From contig CAUJGJ010000185.1 of assembly GCA_963170055.1 (NCBI GenBank), positions 3,637,275 through 3,701,274 of the forward strand: a DNA stretch of 64,000 bases. Direction: 5' to 3'. The notes under the pieces were generated by a model. It worked only from the letters and a program-made list of their open reading frames with translations. It searched no databases and had not been told where the DNA came from. How positions within the stretch are numbered: the first letter of the stretch is position 1; every line of letters starts with the position of its first letter. The stretch is from Halisarca cf. caerulea. Lineage: Eukaryota; Porifera; Demospongiae; Chondrillida; Halisarcidae. The translations under genes were made by a program, and so were the position numbers. Positions 59,958 through 64,000 of the stretch are shown here, piece by piece.

Positions 59958-61909
59958 CTATTTTCTTATCTCAAAAGAAATGCCAGTGGGATAGTCATGA
60001 GTTAGCTGGATACCACCTTCTAGTAGTGAAGAATCAAGATTCAAATGGCAGTTTACACTGATTCCGCCTCCAGTCTCCCACACGTTTGTCACATTCTGAG
60101 CACTGATAATCATCACGTACACAGGCATACTGTGGGGTAAGTGATGTACGTAGAATACACATAGAGTTGAGGACTAACTAAACATCACAATTTCTGGTAG
60201 ACTTACATGAAAGTCTCTTTGTTCTGAAAAGGGAAACTTCGTCCATCAGCTGTATTATTCAAATCTAGCTGCAATCCCTCTTCTGGCCAGAAGCGTACTG
60301 CATTGGCACTTTCATTACTTATCAACTGCATGACAAATTTGAACTGCTAAAATACATAATCCACAAATGGACCAATTTCAACATGTTCAACATTCACTAT
60401 TGTTGCCACATGTGTGCGCAATGGCATACCTGGAAGGCTGGGTCACTGCTATCACATAAAACTGGCAAATATGGACCAGTCAAATTTGAATTAATAAACT
60501 CTGGTTTCCACAGAAAAGTCCTTTGTACATTGATAAAAATACATCTCACGGGATGCCCCCCTTTCTGGTCTTTCATCAAGGATTGCTTACATTCTTCAGG
60601 GAGTTGATCATTTCCTGAGGATAAAGTAATAAATTTTTGTATCATATCATTTATTTCCTTCCTTAAAGTAATGATATGGTTGACATACACACACTAAACA
60701 GGTTATAACTACATATGTATAAAAAGGGTCAACATATAACAAGTGAAACATGAAGTAGGGCTAATAGTTCAAGGGAAAATTCTAGGATAAATGCATAATG
60801 GGTAGAAATAGCCACAAACAACATCAGGGCTCTCCAATAAAGAACAGAGACCATTCAGACTCTAAAGTAGGAATTTTCCCAAGGGGTGGTCTGTACATGT
60901 GCCATAAGTGTGCATGTGTGTGTATGGGGGGGGGGGGGGGAGGGTCAAAAGGCATCCCTGTGAAAACATGGGGGAGTAAAAGGTGAGTATCCATGCACAA
61001 GAGTAGTATTTCCCAAGCCCAAACAGGTAAAATATTACCTGGTATGTGCAGGATATAAGTTCACCCAGCTACCATGACTAGTGCACATCAGCACAATTCC
61101 CCAGACAGGGAGGGAGAAGCCAAGTCCTGCCTCAACGTTGTCCACTATTCGTAGAAAAAAATTGTTTACATAATAGTAATCTCACAACTAACTGTCAACA
61201 TAACGTCTAAGACCAGATAGCCTTGGGGCATCTCTTTCATCATTACATAAGAAAACTCTTCCTTCACGCACATAAATGCAATTGGGAGTGGAAATTAGCC
61301 CTGGATGGATTAGAATGAGAATATCAAACAATCAAATCACTATAATTTTGAGACAAATAATTGAACAGTTCTGGTATCTACTCATACAGTTCTAAATCCT
61401 GTGCTGTCCTAAACAGATTAAGCACTTACTTAATTTGCTGTTAGGATAGCCATAGTATCCGAATTGTGCAAATGCAAGTGGTAGAGAACTACTTATAGCC
61501 TTTGCAATAGCCTCATATGTCACTAAGTGAACTGCAAAAATGCCTCCCAGAATCACATAGAAGATGAGAAAGAAAATGGAGATACGCGCTGTACAATAAA
61601 AGCAAAGGGTTAGAAGTGAAAATACGGATAAATTCACGACGACACTGACACCCTGGCAAGGTTGGAACATAGATACTCTAACCGGTTGCGTACGATAGAG
61701 CATAGATACTGCGAAGTATAGAGTATCTATGGTTAGAGTATCTATGGTTGGAACTAGTGAGAGATGGCATACAACGTACCCCATCCAAAGCAAGATCGTC
61801 CCAGCACTTCTTTTGTCTCAGGGTTAAACAAAAACTTTCCAAATGACCTACACTTTTTCTTAAAGTAGGGTTTAGGATCCTTTAGGACGCTCTTAAGCCC
61901 GTCGAACAT
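59958..61909 (-). CDS. Na+/K+-ATPase beta subunit-like protein
   Basis: Type II single-pass glycoprotein that chaperones and modulates the P-type ATPase alpha subunit. Minus-strand exons: 61909-61780, 61588-61430, 61300-61205, 61144-61039, 60661-60430, 60346-60207, 60129-59958; phases agree; 344 aa. The cytosolic start contains KFLFNPETKEVLGRSCFGW, then one membrane segment ISIFFLIFYVILGGIFAVHLVTY, as in ATP1B. The ectodomain is divergent. The Cys pair in EECKQS...GGHPVRCIFINV has the 15-residue spacing of the conserved second disulfide, and LPVLCDSS with VNCHLN fits the third. NSNLTG and NVTN are glycosylation sequons. SFEIRK is the C-terminus. Exon 4 (61144-61039) and the acceptor at 60662 were chosen by phase and are less sure than the rest. 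Confidence 0.82.
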
Positions 61910-61964
61910 TTCTTGAGTCTTCGTGTATGAGACAGCTGCTAAATTCCTGTTGCTAGCTGGTTGT

Positions 61965-62070
61965 GCAATCAGTCACGAGGAAAGCTCGTGACATGATTGC
62001 CGACTCCAGCCAGTCGATGTGACCCACGTTTATGCGTAAGCGCCGACGCTTGTGTACAAACGTGGGTCAC
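61965..62070. promoter_or_regulatory. Two dyads upstream of the ATPase beta gene
   Basis: First dyad 61965-62000: GCAATCA.TCACGAG and CTCGTGAC.TGATTGC around GAAAG. Second: GTGACCCACGTTT (62019-62031) and AAACGTGGGTCAC (62058-62070), 13 bp perfect. They lie 56-161 bp upstream of the ATG, the expected promoter position. Could be factor sites or a small foldback element. Confidence 0.55.
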
Positions 62071-62099
62071 AGCTGGCAGTACTACATATATTGCTGCTG

Positions 62100-62577
62100 C
62101 AGTGGAATCTGTATAATCCAACTGAGCACCCATTGGGGAATGAAAAGCAGTGCTGGACTATACCACCATACTGATTGATCAGTTTGCAAACGAAATGCTG
62201 CTTGTTCGAACTCCGGCCTTGCCTGGGAAGTATTTGTACTTCAACCCCAGTGTCCTAGACCAGCGGTCACTGCCACCCATCTGCCTTGCCAGGCTCTAAG
62301 GAACACCCCAACACAGCCCCTGGCTGTCTATGGACTCCTATTTAAACCTGTGTCCGAGGCTGGCTAGATAAGAGAATCATAAGTAGAGAGTAGTTTTAGG
62401 TTTAGTAAGTAGTAACTCTTATCTGGCTATTTTGTATCTTATTATTACTTGTGATTAGTAATGATGAGGTTTCTCCCTGGTTTGTATGGTAAAAAAATAA
62501 TGGTCGGTGGCAGGGAATCTTGGCCAGTTTAGGTGAATGCTGGTTTATAGAAGTGCTGGATTAGGCACATTCCCCTG
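62100..62577. mobile_element. MITE 'CAGTGGAACCTG' family (copy 3) carrying an insertion
   Basis: Left part CAGTGGAATCTGTATAATCC...GATCAGTTTG and right part TTTAGG.GAATGCTGGTTTATAG...CCTGTA match the copy at 26374-26499, with about 330 bp extra in between (62190-62522). Confidence 0.7.
62190..62522. mobile_element. SINE-like insertion inside a MITE
   Basis: CAGTTT occurs on both sides, as a 6-bp target duplication would. The insert has a TTCGAACTCC word near 62204 like a tRNA B box and a short A-run near 62491. No ORF. Assignment to SINEs is inference. Confidence 0.4.
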
Positions 62578-62829
62578 TACAATAAAACCTCCGATAGTGG
62601 ACTCTCCCAAATAATTGTCTATTATCTTGGCTAAAAAAATAAGGACAATACATGTAATAAACCTCTCTACAAAGGACGCAGCTTGAGGTTGCAAAATAAT
62701 TCCTCCATATAATGTTCATATATGGTACACTGCCAATATCTCATGAGAGCTCACGTGCAGTACTCACATATTACCATCGCTTCACAACACTCCCATGCCC
62801 TCTTGTCAAAAGAGCATTTGAGGTCTCAG

Positions 62830-63420
62830 TGAGACTATCAGAATCAGGCTACAACTCATGGGCTCACAATACACATCCCCATCACTAGGAGAGACCCTGC
62901 AGCGGCTACATTACCAAGCAGTCCAGAACCTACGGGCTGAGATTGACCGTGACAGGGGCCATACCCAGTCTGGGGGTGGCAAACTCAGAATCTATAGAGA
63001 AATCAAATCCGACCTTAGAGAAGCCGAACTTTACCTATTTATGATAGCCAACCCAAAGATTAGACAAGACTTCACCAAATTCTGAATTTCTGACCATAAC
63101 CATATTGAAACAGAACGACACTCAAAACCACCCACACCTATTGCTAATCAATTATGTTCTCTTTGCCAATCAACTTCAATTGAGAATGGGGTGCGCTTCC
63201 TTGTGGATTGTAACTACTGCCACAATTTGAGATCATCACTTACACATCTAACCACTAGCATCAATCATCATTATCAATACTTATGCTCTGAAGAAAAATT
63301 TATGTTCCTAATGTGTAACCGTGACCCATTAAAACCCAAACAGCATATTTTATATATGCACAAAGCCATATGGCTTTGTGAATAAAATATGCTGTTTGGA
63401 TTATAATGCAAGTTATATGA
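62830..63420 (+). pseudogene. LINE 3' fragment (same family as 38820-39663), frameshifted
   Basis: GGGKLRIYREIKSDLREAELY and NPKIRQDFTKF end at TGA (63083-63085), then ISDHNHIETE and LCSLCQSTSIENGVRFLVDCNYC continue. These match the GGCKLRMYRLIKSDF...HFLIVCPFY segment of the other copy. A long hairpin (63336-63399) ends the readable part. Confidence 0.7.
63336..63399. repeat. Long hairpin at the end of a LINE fragment
   Basis: CCAAACAGCATATTTTAT (63336-63353) pairs with ATAAAATATGCTGTTTGG (63382-63399), and inner CACAAAGCCA (63359-63368) with TGGCTTTGTG (63371-63380), separated by a 5-nt bulge. Confidence 0.85.
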
Positions 63421-64000
63421 TATGCAATTGCAAGTTATATTATTATTATTATTATTATTAATATAGGTCATATTAGGCCAAAATGGCCCTTTGACCCAAA
63501 AGCTGCTGCACCTTTCCATGCGAGCAGTACAGGTGGAAACCCAAAAGACCAGAGTGTCATCAAAAAGCTACTAAATGAACTCAAACCTTCACAGTGAAAT
63601 ATAATGCATGAAAATCAAAGCGTATGTCTTGTGAGGCCATCATAAAACACGAATATAGACTGTACTACAGTGACTGACAGTAAAAAGCCTGAAAAGCAAA
63701 ATCGAAACAACAACAAGAACAAGGGCCGCAGAACCCTACATGTCTGCAGGAGCACCTTCACGGAGAACAATCAAAACCAAGTATATGAAATACATTTTAA
63801 GACCCGACACTGTTGGTGGCTGCATGACTACGGAAAAGAACATGTGTGCACTGGCCTATGCACGAAATTATTGTATAGATAATATATTAAAACTATAGCA
63901 TCTAGCAATCAAAGCAGGGAAAAATTGGTGATTTTACTGACACATTTTGGCTTGCAATGCCATAAATTAAAAAGTAAACATGTAACACCATGCATAGTTG
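63421..64000. other. Window end, no gene recognised
   Basis: (ATT)n at about 63438-63462. A plus-strand ORF at 63670-63882 is Lys/Asn/Arg-rich at its start and then Cys/His-containing; I do not recognise it. Confidence 0.4.

Noticed and set aside
63670..63882. 70-aa plus-strand ORF at the window end
   Set aside because: Lys/Asn-rich start and no recognised domain. It could be part of a gene beyond the window but nothing supports it here.

Overview
This is a stretch of nuclear DNA from an animal. Every confident gene is split by short GT..AG introns, and the gene set is metazoan: TRIP12, WDR44, SLC19, EIF4E2, CDC20, selenoprotein T, a Rubicon-family protein and a Na+/K+-ATPase beta subunit. 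Compact genes, AT-rich spacers, long (TA)n and (CA)n tracts and abundant small inverted-repeat elements fit an early-branching marine invertebrate. A sponge is my best guess, but the sequence alone does not prove it. Exon boundaries below were worked out by hand from reading frame, splice dinucleotides and remembered family alignments.

Layout. 512-9588 (+): 3' part of a TRIP12-type HECT ubiquitin ligase, 30 exons. 9589-13655: wrecks of two retroelements in divergent orientation. 14245-18876 (+): WDR44, 11 exons. 18877-20921: foldback element, a decayed retroelement copy and (TA)n. 20922-22986 (-): SLC19 vitamin transporter, 3 exons. 23093-27766 (+): EIF4E2/4EHP, 6 exons, sharing a 106-bp head-to-head promoter with SLC19. 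27841-32275 (-): a probable mRNA-export adaptor related to UIF/CHTOP, convergent with EIF4E2; its large intron holds another retroelement and a foldback element. 32431-35400 (-): a nearly complete but broken LINE embedded in a (CA)n tract. 35707-42366 (+): MATE transporter, 14 exons found, including a 14-nt microexon; one intron holds a LINE fragment and MITEs. 42367-47422: LINE relic, retroelement tail and foldback elements. 47987-51911 (+): CDC20, 4 exons. 51936-52716 (+): selenoprotein T with an in-frame TGA selenocysteine codon, followed by a SECIS-like hairpin. 55169-57581 (+): Rubicon/Pacer-type autophagy regulator, 5 exons. 59958-61909 (-): Na+/K+-ATPase beta-like subunit, 7 exons. 61910-64000: MITE, SINE-like insert and LINE tail.

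The genes do not form one pathway; they are housekeeping genes packed closely. The most striking points are: a complete selenoprotein gene that ordinary ORF calling truncates at its Sec codon; a gap of only 24 bp between the CDC20 stop and the SELENOT start; cell-cycle-type (CCAAT, CDE, CHR) and TFEB-type (TCACGTGA) promoter motifs at CDC20 and the Rubicon gene; and a crowd of TA-flanked MITE families with CAGT...ACTG ends, several lying inside or beside (TA)n microsatellites. Several LINE copies also sit inside microsatellites.
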